Assembly (NCBI RefSeq): GCF_900236475.1
Contig: NZ_LT963352.1
Location: 8,217,001 to 8,281,000 of the forward strand
Length of the DNA stretch: 64,000 nucleotides
Reading direction: 5' to 3'
Origin: Streptomyces chartreusis NRRL 3882
Lineage (GTDB): Bacteria > Actinomycetota > Actinomycetes > Streptomycetales > Streptomycetaceae
This document shows positions 1-8,916 of the stretch, piece after piece; position 1 is the stretch's first letter, and each line of letters begins with the position of its first letter. The position numbers and the translations under genes were made by a program. The notes below the pieces were generated by a model that had not been told where the DNA came from, made no database searches, and was given only the letters and a program-made list of their open reading frames with translations.

Positions 1-979
1 GCACCCGGCACGAGTCGAGCACCGCGGTGGCGCCGTCGCTCACCCACACCGCCGGGTAGTCGCCCGTGCTGTCGAAGATCTCGCACTGGTTGGCGTCCAC
101 GCGTGTGCCCGGGTCCCACACCGACAGGCCGTTGCGCCCGAACTGCCGCACCGTGGTGCGGGTCAGTGTGAGGACGGAGCGGGAACGCAGGTCGACCGCG
201 TTCTCCGGGATGTCGTGGATACGGCAGTCGGCGAGCGTCAGCACGGCGTCCGTGTCGAGCGTGACACCGTCGGCCGTCGTGCGGTGCACATCGCAGTCGG
301 TGAGGTGCGCGGTGGCCCGGCCGGTGATCTGCACGCCGCTGCCCCGGACCTCGTAGACCTCGCAGCCCACCGCCTCCAGCGCCGAGTTCTCCCCGGTCGC
401 CGACAGGCCCGAGCCCGAGGTGTGGTGCACCCGGCAGCGCTCCAGACGGGGGTGGGCGCCGCCGCGCACCGCCACGCCCGCCTGGCCGGCCGCGACGACC
501 TCGCACTCCTCGAACAGCCCGCCCGCACCGTCGAGTACGGCGATGCCGATGCCCGCCGGATTGTCGACCGCGCAGCGCCGGACCGTGGGCCTGGCGCTGC
601 CGCGCACCTCGATCCCGGTCGCCGACCGCGTGACCACCCGTACGTTGCTCAGTTCCGGAGTGCCCTCCTCCACCAGCACCGCGGGGGCCGCCGCGTCCTG
701 GCCCTCCACGTGCAGGTCCTGGACCACCGCCGAGGCGCGCACGGTCAGCGGCACGCCGTCCGCGGGCGCGATCCGCACCGAGCCGGGGGAGCCCTCGGGG
801 CCGCGCAGCGTCACCGCGCGCTGCACGACGAGGTTCTCCCGGTAGGTGCCGGGGGCGACCGTGAGGACGTCTCCGTCGGCCGCGGCCTCCAGGGCAGCGG
901 CGAGCGATGCGTACTCACCCGTGCGGCGCCGCCACCGCGACGTGCCGGTGTGCGTCACCTGGACCGTGCCCTGTGCCAT
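1..979 (-). CDS. Right-handed parallel beta-helix repeat protein (partial, runs off left edge)
   Basis: The start ATG is at 979-977 and the frame stays open to base 1, giving about 326 residues with the C-terminus outside the window. The N-terminus begins MAQGTVQVTHTG and soon shows the pectate-lyase-like motif DGDVLTVAPGTYRENLVV. Repeated turns follow, with recurrent CEV/CRV and 'GVAVRGGA'-like rungs, as expected of stacked beta-helix coils. Streptomyces proteins of this type are long and often carry a C-terminal AAA ATPase, but that part cannot be seen here. No signal peptide is visible, so it is probably cytoplasmic. The family is clear; the exact role is unknown. Confidence 0.8.
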   Translation of the reverse strand, partial: MAQGTVQVTHTGTSRWRRRTGEYASLAAALEAAADGDVLTVAPGTYRENLVVQRAVTLRGPEGSPGSVRIAPADGVPLTVRASAVVQDLHVEGQDAAAPAVLVEEGTPELSNVRVVTRSATGIEVRGSARPTVRRCAVDNPAGIGIAVLDGAGGLFEECEVVAAGQAGVAVRGGAHPRLERCRVHHTSGSGLSATGENSALEAVGCEVYEVRGSGVQITGRATAHLTDCDVHRTTADGVTLDTDAVLTLADCRIHDIPENAVDLRSRSVLTLTRTTVRQFGRNGLSVWDPGTRVDANQCEIFDSTGDYPAVWVSDGATAVLDSCRV

Positions 980-1208
980 GGTGTAGCTGTGCCCCCACCT
1001 CGGTCGTACTGATGGCTCGTTCGCCTTCGGGGCGCTCCAACCGGTGTCGGGACCGCGACCGTGCCGGGCCCCCTCGGGCCTGCGCGCGCACGCGGCATCG
1101 AAACCGGCGCGCCCCTCCTGCTCGCTCGCGCGCGGGTTGTGCCGAACGGTTCGGCCGGACCACCGTAGCGTGCGCGCGGGTGGTGGGTTGACCAGAGCCG
1201 GAAGGCTG

Positions 1209-1814
1209 TCAGCTGCCGGTGCCCGTCCTGCCCCAGTCCGGGCCCGCCTTGTCCCATGCCTGGTCCCAACGGGCGTACCGGCGGCGGACCATGCGCCAGA
1301 CGATCAGCCGTCTGCCGCCCTCTATGAGACCGCCGGCCACGAGGGCCGCGCCGAAGCCGGCGAGGACCGCGTGCGTCGACGCCGTCGCGGAGTCGAGGGG
1401 GCGGGCCACCATCCGGCCGTGCCGGTCGGTCCAGATCCGGAACTCGTCGCCCTGTTGCGGGTCCTTGAGGCTCGCCAGCACCGGGCCGTGCTGCGCGGTG
1501 CCGTCGGGTGCCGTCCAGTCGGCGAGGACGCGGTTGCGCAGATCCCGGCCCGTGGACGTCTCGGGGTCGGCGTCCAGCGGGGAGGGGTCGAGCTTGCGGA
1601 CCACGGTGGCCGTCACGAGGTGCCGCGCTTCGTGCTGCTCGCGGACGGAGCGCTGGAGCGCTTCCTGGGCGGCGCCCCCGACGAGGGAGCCGGCCACCGG
1701 GGCGGCCAGGAGGATCAGCACCAGGGCCGCCAGCGCCACCCAGGCCTCGGCCAGATCGGTGGCGCGGCACAGCGGGTTGCGCCGCCAGCGCCAGAGTCCA
1801 CTGATCGCTCGCAC
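1209..1814 (-). CDS. Rv1733c-like two-TM membrane protein
   Basis: A 201-residue protein starting at GTG 1814 (VRAISGLWRWRRNPLCRATD). That start has a GGGGG ribosome site 8 bases upstream; the frame is open for 19 more codons but without better signals. One membrane segment lies near residues 27-45 (WVALAALVLILLAAPVAG) and a second near 150-170 (HAVLAGFGAALVAGGLI). Between them is an extracytoplasmic domain with the run DEFRIWTDRHGRMV. This layout matches the actinobacterial Rv1733c family, which has no established biochemical function. The protein stands alone, 174 bases from the MOSC gene on the same strand. Confidence 0.8.
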   Translation of the reverse strand: MRAISGLWRWRRNPLCRATDLAEAWVALAALVLILLAAPVAGSLVGGAAQEALQRSVREQHEARHLVTATVVRKLDPSPLDADPETSTGRDLRNRVLADWTAPDGTAQHGPVLASLKDPQQGDEFRIWTDRHGRMVARPLDSATASTHAVLAGFGAALVAGGLIEGGRRLIVWRMVRRRYARWDQAWDKAGPDWGRTGTGS

Positions 1815-1988
1815 TGCCTGCACCCCCTTCCGGCTCCGTGATAACCCCCGGCGGAGCCGTCCGCGCGCCAACCCGGCGAAGAGAGAGGGAAATCACCTCT
1901 CACCGGCGACTCTCATGCACTTCTCACACAACGCCAACGCCCGGCCCCGTCGCCCGGTTCCCGCCCGGGCGCAGACCTCCGGCCCGGC

Positions 1989-2816
1989 CTATTCGAGGAT
2001 CGTGACCGGGTCACCGACCCGGATCGTGCCTCCGGACAGGGGCACCAGGTTCTGCCCGAAGACCAGCTTGCCGCCGAGCCGCCGGTGCCGCCCCAGGCTG
2101 TACAAAGGCTCGCGGCCGCGCTCGCCGGTGCCCTGGTCGGTGGTGGTCACCACGCATCGTCCGCAGGTCTTGGCGACGCGGAAGGACACGTCCCCGATCG
2201 TGAGACGCGACCAGTCGTCCTCGGCCCAGGCGTCGGTGCCCGCCACGACCACGCTCGGCCGGAAACGGTTCATGGGCAGCGGGCCCTCGTCCGCGTGGTC
2301 CCCCTGCGCGATCAGCGCGTTGAGGGCGTCGAGGGAGGCCGTGGTGGTGAGCAGCAGCGGAAAGCCGTCGGCGAAGGAGACGGTCTCGCCGGGGCGCGCG
2401 TACTCCGGGTCGACGGGCCGGCGCGTGGCCGGGTCGTCCATGTACGCGAGACGCACGCCGATGCCGAGATAGGCGCTGCACCAGGCGTGCGCGGCCTCGT
2501 CCTCGGCCGGGACCGCGTCGACCTTGTCGCGGAAGATCTCCACCGGCACCGTGGCCGACGGCCGGGGAACGGACACCGTCAGGGGGTCCATGCCGGGCGC
2601 GGACAGGCGGACGCCGCCGTCCGGCAGAAGCTCGGCGGCGGCCAGGGCGAGGCAGGGCTGCTGGCGTTGCGTGACGACCTTTCCCCCGTCGTCGATCAGC
2701 ACCCAGCGCCGGTCTCCGGCCAGCCCCCAGGGCTCCACGGCGGCCTCCCGGGGCGCGAGGCCCCGGACCGCCTTGACCGGATGGACGTGGATCGAGTGCA
2801 GGTGTGCGTTCCCCAT
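1989..2816 (-). CDS. MOSC domain-containing protein
   Basis: A 275-residue protein with an N-terminal MOSC_N beta-barrel (residues 1-120, starting near HSIHVHPVKAVRG) followed by a MOSC domain that ends in GRTLGG-type and GDPV motifs (LVPLSGGTIRVGDPVTILE). A conserved cysteine lies in KTCGRCVVTTTD. MOSC domains handle sulfur bound to molybdenum cofactor, as in the C-terminus of Moco sulfurases and in mARC-type N-hydroxy reductases. This two-domain form without the aminotransferase domain resembles mARC/YcbX, so molybdenum-dependent reduction is plausible but not shown. Minus-strand CACGAT lies 6 bases before the ATG and could be the -10 of a leaderless promoter. Confidence 0.87.
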   Translation of the reverse strand: MGNAHLHSIHVHPVKAVRGLAPREAAVEPWGLAGDRRWVLIDDGGKVVTQRQQPCLALAAAELLPDGGVRLSAPGMDPLTVSVPRPSATVPVEIFRDKVDAVPAEDEAAHAWCSAYLGIGVRLAYMDDPATRRPVDPEYARPGETVSFADGFPLLLTTTASLDALNALIAQGDHADEGPLPMNRFRPSVVVAGTDAWAEDDWSRLTIGDVSFRVAKTCGRCVVTTTDQGTGERGREPLYSLGRHRRLGGKLVFGQNLVPLSGGTIRVGDPVTILE

Positions 2817-2861
2817 GGGGCCATCGTGCCAGTCGGTACCGACAGCCCCCGGGCGGGCGGC

Positions 2862-3290
2862 TCAGTAACCGCGGTACTGCTGGTTGTACGGGTCCTGATA
2901 GGGAGCCTGGGCGGGCCGGGGAGCCGCGGGACGCATCGCCTCGTAGCCCGCGCCGGGTGCCGCCGGACGCGGTGGCTGCGGCTGGGGGCCGGGATAGCCG
3001 CGCGGTGCGGTGGCCTGCTGCGGGATGTACGCCGCGGGCGCTTGCTGGAGCGGGGCGGGCTGCGGCGCCTGCGGATACCCGTAGGCGGGCTGGGAGGGGG
3101 CTGCAGGAAGGGCGGGCAGCGCCGAGGGGAGGGCGGGCAGGTTGCCGCCCGGCGTGTCGTACTGCGCGGGGACCCGGATCGGGGCGATCTGCGGGGTGCC
3201 CCGCTCGGCGACGAGCTTGTCGTAGATCGGGGTGTCCGGGAAGGAGGCGGAGTAGTAGCCGCCGCCATAGGTGGAGCGGGGGGAGGTCAT
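2862..3290 (-). CDS. DUF6643 family protein, Pro/Gln/Tyr-rich tail
   Basis: A 142-residue protein beginning MTSPRSTYGGGYYSASFPDT. After a short conserved head (about residues 1-40, with IYDKLVAERGTPQIAPIRV) the rest is low-complexity and rich in Pro, Ala, Gln and Tyr, ending in PYNQQYRGY. The head is typical of a small Streptomyces family of unknown function (DUF6643). No membrane segment or catalytic motif is visible. The frame is open upstream, but the conserved head begins at this ATG, and a TAACTT element 7 bases upstream supports a leaderless start. It is transcribed divergently from the TerD gene. Confidence 0.8.
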   Translation of the reverse strand: MTSPRSTYGGGYYSASFPDTPIYDKLVAERGTPQIAPIRVPAQYDTPGGNLPALPSALPALPAAPSQPAYGYPQAPQPAPLQQAPAAYIPQQATAPRGYPGPQPQPPRPAAPGAGYEAMRPAAPRPAQAPYQDPYNQQYRGY

Positions 3291-3297
3291 GGCACAT

Positions 3298-3303
3298 AAG
3301 TTA
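3298..3303 (-). promoter_or_regulatory. Putative -10 box, leaderless start of DUF6643 gene
   Basis: On the minus strand TAACTT fits TANNNT and lies 7 bases before the ATG at 3290. No ribosome-binding site is visible in that gap. No convincing -35 was found. Confidence 0.4.
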
Positions 3304-3580
3304 AGCCCACGATGTGCTGGTTGGGGAGACCGATAAGAGGGTTGTTTTCCGTGTCGGCAGTGACCCGGTATCCCCAATGCGAGCGAACTCGGCAAAAAGG
3401 GGCGCCGGACGGGGTTCTGATCGTGTAAAGGCCGAGTTCCGGGCGGGTTACCGGCGGGTTGACCCCCGTCTTCCGGTGGCGACGCATGGGAGTTCGCCGC
3501 GGGGAGGAATAGGTTGTGCGGACGGAACTCGACGGACGGCCGGGGATGGCCTGGCGCGGTGACACGCAATGGGGGCGGAC

Positions 3581-4879
3581 ATGCAAATGTTGAAAGGTTC
3601 AAATACTGCTGTGCCTACCTCGGCGCTGCGCGTGGAATTGGGCTGGCGCGCCGGACCGGGGGTGCCCGACGCCGACGCCTCCGCTTTGCTGCTGGTAAGC
3701 GGAAAGGTCCGGTCCGACGCGGACTTCGTCTTCTACAACCAGCCCGCGCACTCCTCCGGCGCGATCCGCCACGAGGGCAAGCGGAACGCCGACGGCCGGG
3801 TGACCGACACGCTCCTCGTCGACCTCACGCGCGTGGAGCCCGCGATCGAGACGATCGTCCTCGCCGCCTCCGCCGACGGGGGCACGTTCGGGCAGGTCCC
3901 GGGCCTGTACATCGAGGTCCGGGACACCACTGGGGGAACGCCGGTCGCCCGCTTCGACGACCCGGGCGCCACCACCGAAACCGCTTTCGTGCTCGGCGAG
4001 TTCTACCGCCGCCAGGGCGCCTGGAAGTTCCGCGCCGTCGGCCAGGGCTACAGCAGCGGACTCGAAGGACTGGCCACGGACTACGGCATCTCGGTGGACG
4101 AACCGCAGCAGGCGGCCCCGACCCCGACCCCGGCTCCCGTGCCGCCCGTGGCCGCGCCCTCGGCGTACCCGCCCCCGCCGCCCGCGCAGCCGCTGGCGCC
4201 GCCCCCGCCGGCCGCGCCCCCGGCGGCACCGCCCGAGCCCGTCCGCCTCACCAAGGTGACGCTCACCAAGGCGGCCCCCTCCGTGTCGCTCACCAAGCAG
4301 GGCGGCACCTCCGGAGCCCTGCACGTGAACCTCAACTGGCAGGTGCGCAAGCAGTTCTCGGGCTGGAGCAGCAAGTTCGGCCGCCCGGCCGCGATGCACT
4401 CCGACCTCGACCTCGACCTGTGCGCGCTGTACGAACTCGCCGACGGCAGCAAGGGCGTCGTACAGGCCCTCGGCAACGCCTTCGGGGCCCTGCACCAGCC
4501 CCCGTACATCCACCTCGACGGCGACGACCGCACCGGCGCCGTGTCGACCGGTGAGAACCTCACCGTCAATCTCGACCACAAGAACGCTTTCCGGCGCATC
4601 CTCGTCTTCGTCACCATCTACGAAGGCGCCCGCTCGTTCGCCGACCTGAACGCCACCGTCACCCTCCAGCCGCAGCACGGCGCCCCCATCGAGTTCTTCC
4701 TCGACGAGTGCACCGTCCCCTCGCCCGTGTGCGCGCTCGCCCTGATCACCAACACGGGTGGCGACCTCGTCGTGCAGCGGGAGGCGCGCTACCTCGTGCC
4801 CGAGCGCGGGGTGAGCCCGCAGCGGACCGTCGACTACGCCTACGGGTGGGGCATGAACTGGACACCCGGGAGGAAGTGA
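3581..4879 (+). CDS. TerD family protein, tandem domains with proline-rich linker
   Basis: A 432-residue protein from ATG 3581, preceded by GGGGGCGG; ATGs at 3569 and 3587 are alternatives. An N-terminal TerD domain (about residues 1-165) contains VELGWRAGPGVPDADASALL, DADFVFYNQP and TEFVLGEFYRR-type motifs. A proline/alanine linker follows (about 172-215), then LTKVTLTK repeats and a second TerD-like domain (about 230-430, HVNLNWQVRKQ, DLDLDLCALYELADGSKG). TerD domains bind calcium and belong to tellurite/stress-associated gene sets that are numerous in Streptomyces. No other ter genes are adjacent. The gene converges on the glycosyltransferase with only 15 bases between them. Confidence 0.88.
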   Translation: MQMLKGSNTAVPTSALRVELGWRAGPGVPDADASALLLVSGKVRSDADFVFYNQPAHSSGAIRHEGKRNADGRVTDTLLVDLTRVEPAIETIVLAASADGGTFGQVPGLYIEVRDTTGGTPVARFDDPGATTETAFVLGEFYRRQGAWKFRAVGQGYSSGLEGLATDYGISVDEPQQAAPTPTPAPVPPVAAPSAYPPPPPAQPLAPPPPAAPPAAPPEPVRLTKVTLTKAAPSVSLTKQGGTSGALHVNLNWQVRKQFSGWSSKFGRPAAMHSDLDLDLCALYELADGSKGVVQALGNAFGALHQPPYIHLDGDDRTGAVSTGENLTVNLDHKNAFRRILVFVTIYEGARSFADLNATVTLQPQHGAPIEFFLDECTVPSPVCALALITNTGGDLVVQREARYLVPERGVSPQRTVDYAYGWGMNWTPGRK

Positions 4880-4894
4880 CTCCACCCGCGGCGG

Positions 4895-6070
4895 TCAGCC
4901 CTCGTCGGGGACGGCTTCCGGGCGGGCATAGGTGCGGCCCTTCCAGGCCGCACCGCGTCCCCGGTAGTGCTGCACCGCGGAGTCGACGGTCATGAGGAGA
5001 TAGAGGAACGCGGTGAACGGCAGCAGGGGAGCGAGCCACAGCGGCTGCCGGTAGTAGCGGAGCATCGGCACGTACGTCCCCGTCATGACCAGCCAGGCCA
5101 GCCCTCCGGCGACCGCTGCCGCCGCATTCCCCGACGCCAGGCCGGCCACCACCGCCACGGGCGGCACCAGATACACCAGCGCCAGCCCGGCTACCGTGCC
5201 GGCCAGCAGCAGGGGGTTGTGCCGCAGCTGGGCGTAGGCGCTGCGCGACACCATCCGCCACAGATCGCCCAGCCGCGGATACGGGCGCACGCTGTCCACC
5301 CGGTCGGCCAGCCCCAGCCAGACACGGCCGCCGCTGCCCTTCACCGCCCGCGCGAGAGCGACGTCGTCGATCACGGAGTGCCGGATCGCGTCAGGGATCC
5401 GCGCCCGCTCGGCCGCCGCAGTCCGCAGCAGGACACACCCACCGGCCGCGGCCGCCGTCCGAGCCCCCTTCTTCCCGATCCGGCGGAAGGGGTAGAGCTG
5501 AGCGAAGAAATAGACGAAGGCGGGTACGACGAGCCTCTCCCAGGTGCTCTCCACCCGCAGCCGGGCCATCTGCGAGACGACGTCGAACCCACCCGCACGG
5601 GCCGCCGCCACCAGCTCCCGCAGGCTGTCCGGCGCGTGCGCGATGTCGGCGTCCGTCAGCAGCAGGTACTCGGGGTCACGCGCACGGGCCAGGCCGATGC
5701 CGTGGCGCACCGCCCACAGCTTGCCGGTCCAGCCCGCGGGCGGCTCGCCCGGCGAGCCCACCGTCAGCGGCAGCCCGCCGATCCGGCGCGCCAGTTCACG
5801 CGCCAGGTCACCGGTGCCGTCCGTACTGCCGTCGTCGACGAGGAAGACCTCCGCACGCCCCGGATAGTCCTGTCCGAGCAGCGACGGCAGCGCGGCGGGC
5901 AGCACCGCCGCCTCGTCCCGGGCCGGGACGACGACGCACACCGACGGCCAGGCGTCCGGTTCCCGGCGCGACGGCAGTCGCACATCGGTGCGCCAGAAGA
6001 AGCCCTGACAGAGCAGCAGCCAGAGCCAGGCGAGAAGTGATCCAGCGGCAGTCCACACAACGGCGCTCAC
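4895..6070 (-). CDS. Family 2 glycosyltransferase (HpnB-like), membrane-anchored
   Basis: A 391-residue protein from GTG 6070 (VSAVVWTAAGSLLAW); the frame remains open far upstream but that part lacks family features. An N-terminal membrane segment (4-22) is followed by a GT2 fold with VCVVVPARDE near residue 45, VDDGSTDGTG, and LLTDADIAH (the DxD-type nucleotide-sugar/metal site). At least three membrane segments fill the C-terminal third, ending near FLYLLMTVDSAVQHYRG. It resembles the hopanoid-associated glycosyltransferases called HpnB, but no hopanoid genes are nearby, so the acceptor is unknown. The cytoplasmic catalytic face would act on a membrane lipid or a polysaccharide precursor. 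Confidence 0.85.
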   Translation of the reverse strand: MSAVVWTAAGSLLAWLWLLLCQGFFWRTDVRLPSRREPDAWPSVCVVVPARDEAAVLPAALPSLLGQDYPGRAEVFLVDDGSTDGTGDLARELARRIGGLPLTVGSPGEPPAGWTGKLWAVRHGIGLARARDPEYLLLTDADIAHAPDSLRELVAAARAGGFDVVSQMARLRVESTWERLVVPAFVYFFAQLYPFRRIGKKGARTAAAAGGCVLLRTAAAERARIPDAIRHSVIDDVALARAVKGSGGRVWLGLADRVDSVRPYPRLGDLWRMVSRSAYAQLRHNPLLLAGTVAGLALVYLVPPVAVVAGLASGNAAAAVAGGLAWLVMTGTYVPMLRYYRQPLWLAPLLPFTAFLYLLMTVDSAVQHYRGRGAAWKGRTYARPEAVPDEG

Positions 6071-6115
6071 GCGCGAAGTCTGCCCCACCCGCACTGCCCG
6101 GGACCGCTCATCGTC

Positions 6116-6121
6116 TATCGT
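6116..6121 (+). promoter_or_regulatory. Putative -10 box, leaderless start of racemase gene
   Basis: TATCGT lies exactly 6 bases before GTG 6128 with no room for a ribosome-binding site. This is the usual geometry of a leaderless actinobacterial transcript. Confidence 0.5.
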
Positions 6122-6127
6122 GACCGG

Positions 6128-6913
6128 GTGAAGATCGCGCTCATGGACTCCGGAATCGGTCTGCTGGCGGCCACCGCCGCGGTTCGGCGGCTGCGCCCCG
6201 ACGCCGATCTCGTGCTCTCCCTGGATCCCGACGGAATGCCGTGGGGCCCGAGGACACCGGAAGACCTGACCGAGCGTGCCCTGGCCGTCGCCGAGGCGGC
6301 CGCCGCGCGCCGCCCCGACGCCCTGATCGTCGGCTGCAACACCGCGACGGTGCACGCGCTCACCGCCCTGCGTGCCCGCCTCGAACCGGAGCTTCCGGTC
6401 ATCGGCACCGTCCCGGCGATCAAGCCGGCCGCGGCCGGCGGCGGACACCTCGCCATCTGGGCGACCCCGGCCACCACCGGCAGCACCTACCAGCGGACCT
6501 TGATCCGGGACTTCGCCGGCGGGGTTCCCGTCACCGAGGTGCCCTGCTGGGGCCTCGCCGAGGCCGTCGAACGCGCGGACGAGGCAGCGATCGACGCCGC
6601 CGTGTCCGCGGCCGCCGCGCTGACGCCTGACGAGGTGACCACCGTCGTCCTCGGCTGCACCCACTACGAACTGGTCGCCGAGCGCATCCGGGCCGCCGTC
6701 CAGCGCCCCGGCCGGCCGCCTCTCGTGCTGCACGGCTCCGCGGGCGCCGTGGCCGCGCAGGCCCTGCGCCGGCTCGGCCGGCAGCCCGCGCCGGGGGCCG
6801 CGCCGCACGGCACCCTGACCGTCCTGCTGAGCGGACGCGAGGGCGCGCTGCCCGCATCCGCCCTGGCGTATGACGAAGGACGGCTGTTGCAGGCGGTCAC
6901 GCCGGCCGGCTGA
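6128..6913 (+). CDS. Glutamate/aspartate racemase family protein
   Basis: A 261-residue MurI-like protein. It begins MKIALMDSGIGLL, where DSG is the conserved active-site start. The two catalytic cysteine loops are present: VGCNTAT (about residues 77-83) and VLGCTHYEL (about 175-183). Co-factor-independent racemases of this family invert glutamate or aspartate through two Cys acid/base residues, and D-glutamate feeds peptidoglycan. The usual MurI signature has DSGVGGL; here the glycine pair is replaced (DSGIGLL), and the context is not cell-wall-related. It may therefore be a paralogue of the housekeeping MurI with another substrate. It is divergent from the glycosyltransferase. Confidence 0.78.
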   Translation: MKIALMDSGIGLLAATAAVRRLRPDADLVLSLDPDGMPWGPRTPEDLTERALAVAEAAAARRPDALIVGCNTATVHALTALRARLEPELPVIGTVPAIKPAAAGGGHLAIWATPATTGSTYQRTLIRDFAGGVPVTEVPCWGLAEAVERADEAAIDAAVSAAAALTPDEVTTVVLGCTHYELVAERIRAAVQRPGRPPLVLHGSAGAVAAQALRRLGRQPAPGAAPHGTLTVLLSGREGALPASALAYDEGRLLQAVTPAG

Positions 6914-7027
6914 CCGCACCCGCCGCCCGGCGTCGTCGCCGTGCCGGATCCGCCCCGCCGACCGGCCGGCGCAGTAACGCTCCGCCACGAGGTACCAGCG
7001 GAGCGAAACCTGAGTAACCTCATAGCC

Positions 7028-7582
7028 ATGAGGGACCACCGCCACGGCGAGAACGCTCCCCACGCGCACACCGACGTCTGGACCGGCCGGGCCACCAACC
7101 GGGTCCAGTGGCTGCTGGCGCTCATCGGTGCCGCCTGCATGGCGCTGGGCATCGAACTGGCCGTCGACTCGGCTTGGACGTCCGGCATCGCCCCGCTGGC
7201 CATGGCCGTGGTCGGCTGCATCGCCGCCGGGCTGCTGGTCCTCTTCGGAACGCTCGCCTTCGTGCACGTCGCCCTGCGGGTCGACGAGGAGCACCTGGAG
7301 GTGCGCTGCGGCCACATCGGACTGCCCCGCCGCCGTATCCCGCTGTCCCATGTGGCGGGCGCCACGTACATCTCGCACGTCACTCCCCGCCACTGGGGTG
7401 GCTGGGGCTATCGATGGCGGCCGGAGAAGGGCACCGCGGTGGTCGTGCGACGGGGCGAGGGCGTCGTGCTGGAGCTGTGGGACGGACACACCTTCACGGT
7501 CACCGTGGACGACGCGGAGGCGGCCGTACAGGTGATCAAGGCGCGGTTGGGGCGGACCAAGCCGGGCGCCCCCGCGCACTGA
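7028..7582 (+). CDS. Small membrane protein with PH-like cytoplasmic domain, unknown function
   Basis: A 184-residue protein from ATG 7028 (MRDHRHGENAPHAHTDVWTG). Two membrane segments are visible, near residues 23-42 (WLLALIGAACMALGIELAV) and 53-78 (PLAMAVVGCIAAGLLVLFGTLAFVHV). They are followed by a soluble part with VDEEHLEVRCGHIGLPRRRIPL and HWGGWGYRWRPEKGTAVVVRRGEG, which looks like the beta-rich domain of DUF3093 or bacterial PH-type proteins. Family assignment is tentative. The start was chosen because the extra 29 upstream codons are unlike the rest. It ends 13 bases before the convergent O-antigen-ligase-like gene. Confidence 0.7.
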   Translation: MRDHRHGENAPHAHTDVWTGRATNRVQWLLALIGAACMALGIELAVDSAWTSGIAPLAMAVVGCIAAGLLVLFGTLAFVHVALRVDEEHLEVRCGHIGLPRRRIPLSHVAGATYISHVTPRHWGGWGYRWRPEKGTAVVVRRGEGVVLELWDGHTFTVTVDDAEAAVQVIKARLGRTKPGAPAH

Positions 7583-7594
7583 GCGGACGTCCTC

Positions 7595-8701
7595 TCACCA
7601 CGCCGGGGCGCGTCCGGCGCCCCGGGGACGCGTGTCCGGTGTGCGGTGCGACGGTTCGTCGGTGAGCGGCCGCGCCGTGGCCATGCCCGCCAGCAGGCCC
7701 GCACCCACCGACACCGCGGTGAAGCTGAGCGCGTTGCCGAAGGCGGCTATGACCGCGAGCGCCGTCAGGGCCGCGCCCGCGGTGAGCACCACCGGGGTCG
7801 GGCGGGGGCTGCGCCACAGCGCGTACAGCACCCATCCGAACGCCGCCGCCAGCAGGACCACGCCGACGATGCCCTGTTCGGCCGCCTGCTGAAGGGGGGC
7901 CGAGTGGGGTTTGCCGTCGGACAGCAGTGACTGCGCGGACGTCGTGCTCAGCTCCCCGAAGCGCCCCGGGCCGACGCCCAGGGCGGGGTCGTCGCGCAGC
8001 AGATGCCATGCGTCCTGCCAGAGCCGCACCCGGTGCGGTGTCAGCCGCTCCTCCAGGGCGGCCACGAGCCCGCCCGGCACGGCCCGCGCCGCGACCGCCC
8101 AGGTCAGACCGGTCACCAGGACGGCGACGGTGCCCAGGACGGCGAGGCCGGCGCCGCGGTGACGGGTACGGCCGGCGGCCAGCGAGCACAACAGCACAGC
8201 GACGGATGTGACGCATCCGGTGGCCGAGCCGAGCACGGCCGCCAGCACCGCGGCCCCGGCGGCCGGCAGCCGCAGGGCGAACCGCACGGCCGGAACGGGA
8301 GCGGCCCAGGCCGCGCAGCACGCGGCACCGGCCGATAGCGTCAGCACGGCGGCCGTCGCCCCGGCATGCCCGAGAGGTGTGGTGATCTGCGGGCCCGGCG
8401 CGAGGTGCGGAACCGCCACGGTCAGCCCGATACCGGCCAGGGCCCCGGCGCAGGGCGCGCCGACCGGCAGCAGCGCCCCGCCGATCCGCCCGGCGGCGTA
8501 CCCGGCCGCAACGGCCAGCACGGCGAGCAGCACACCCTCGGGCCGGCCGTCGTGCATCGCCGCCGTGATCAGTGACCAGCCGGCGCAGGCTCCCAGCACC
8601 ACGACGCCGGCCGCGTCCACGACGATTCGTCTCTCACCGTCCGCGTCCTGCCCGGACGCGGACGTCAGCCCACTGGAACCCACCCCGCCCCGCCCCCGCA
8701 C
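7595..8701 (-). CDS. O-antigen ligase/polymerase (Wzy_C) family membrane protein
   Basis: A 368-residue multi-pass protein starting at GTG 8701, with GGGGG 7 bases upstream on its strand. About ten hydrophobic segments are visible, with the diagnostic periplasmic loop RLWQDAWHLLRDDPALGVGPGRF-type sequence near residues 230-255 and HSAPLQQAAEQGIVGV after it. This loop, with conserved Arg and the G-x-G-x-GxF turn, typifies O-antigen ligase/polymerase domains that move glycans from lipid carriers. In a Gram-positive organism the likely job is exopolysaccharide or teichoic-type polymer assembly. No polysaccharide cluster surrounds it, although a glycosyltransferase lies 1.5 kb away. Confidence 0.8.
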   Translation of the reverse strand: MRGRGGVGSSGLTSASGQDADGERRIVVDAAGVVVLGACAGWSLITAAMHDGRPEGVLLAVLAVAAGYAAGRIGGALLPVGAPCAGALAGIGLTVAVPHLAPGPQITTPLGHAGATAAVLTLSAGAACCAAWAAPVPAVRFALRLPAAGAAVLAAVLGSATGCVTSVAVLLCSLAAGRTRHRGAGLAVLGTVAVLVTGLTWAVAARAVPGGLVAALEERLTPHRVRLWQDAWHLLRDDPALGVGPGRFGELSTTSAQSLLSDGKPHSAPLQQAAEQGIVGVVLLAAAFGWVLYALWRSPRPTPVVLTAGAALTALAVIAAFGNALSFTAVSVGAGLLAGMATARPLTDEPSHRTPDTRPRGAGRAPAW

Positions 8702-8904
8702 CACGTCGCCCCCGACCTGTGAAGACCCCGGCCGCTCGGGCCGTAACCGGCCGCACGACTGAGGCTTCGGCACACCGTAGCCGCTGGTGGACGGTTTGTG
8801 GATGTGTCGTGACGAAATGAGCAGGAACGTCGCGGCAGACCTGCGGCGAGGCTGTGACGCCGCTGCCACGTGGACCGCGCTGTCGGCGCCAAGGTCACTC
8901 GCCT

Positions 8905-8910
8905 TACACT
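8905..8910 (+). promoter_or_regulatory. Putative -10 box, leaderless start of lnt
   Basis: TACACT is followed by 6 bases (CCGGGA) and GTG 8917. The spacing supports a leaderless mRNA and fixes the start, although a GGGA is also present very close to the GTG. Confidence 0.5.
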
Positions 8911-8916
8911 CCGGGA

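Noticed and set aside
4115..4250. Proline-rich repeat in the TerD gene as a possible tandem DNA repeat
   Set aside because: The repetition is at amino-acid level (CCG/CCC codons) and forms a flexible linker; no regular DNA repeat unit was found.
6071..7579. Minus-strand open frame continuing the glycosyltransferase upstream by about 500 residues
   Set aside because: The extra part is low-complexity, opposite to the racemase and small membrane protein genes, and lacks any family feature. The GT2 protein begins normally at GTG 6070.
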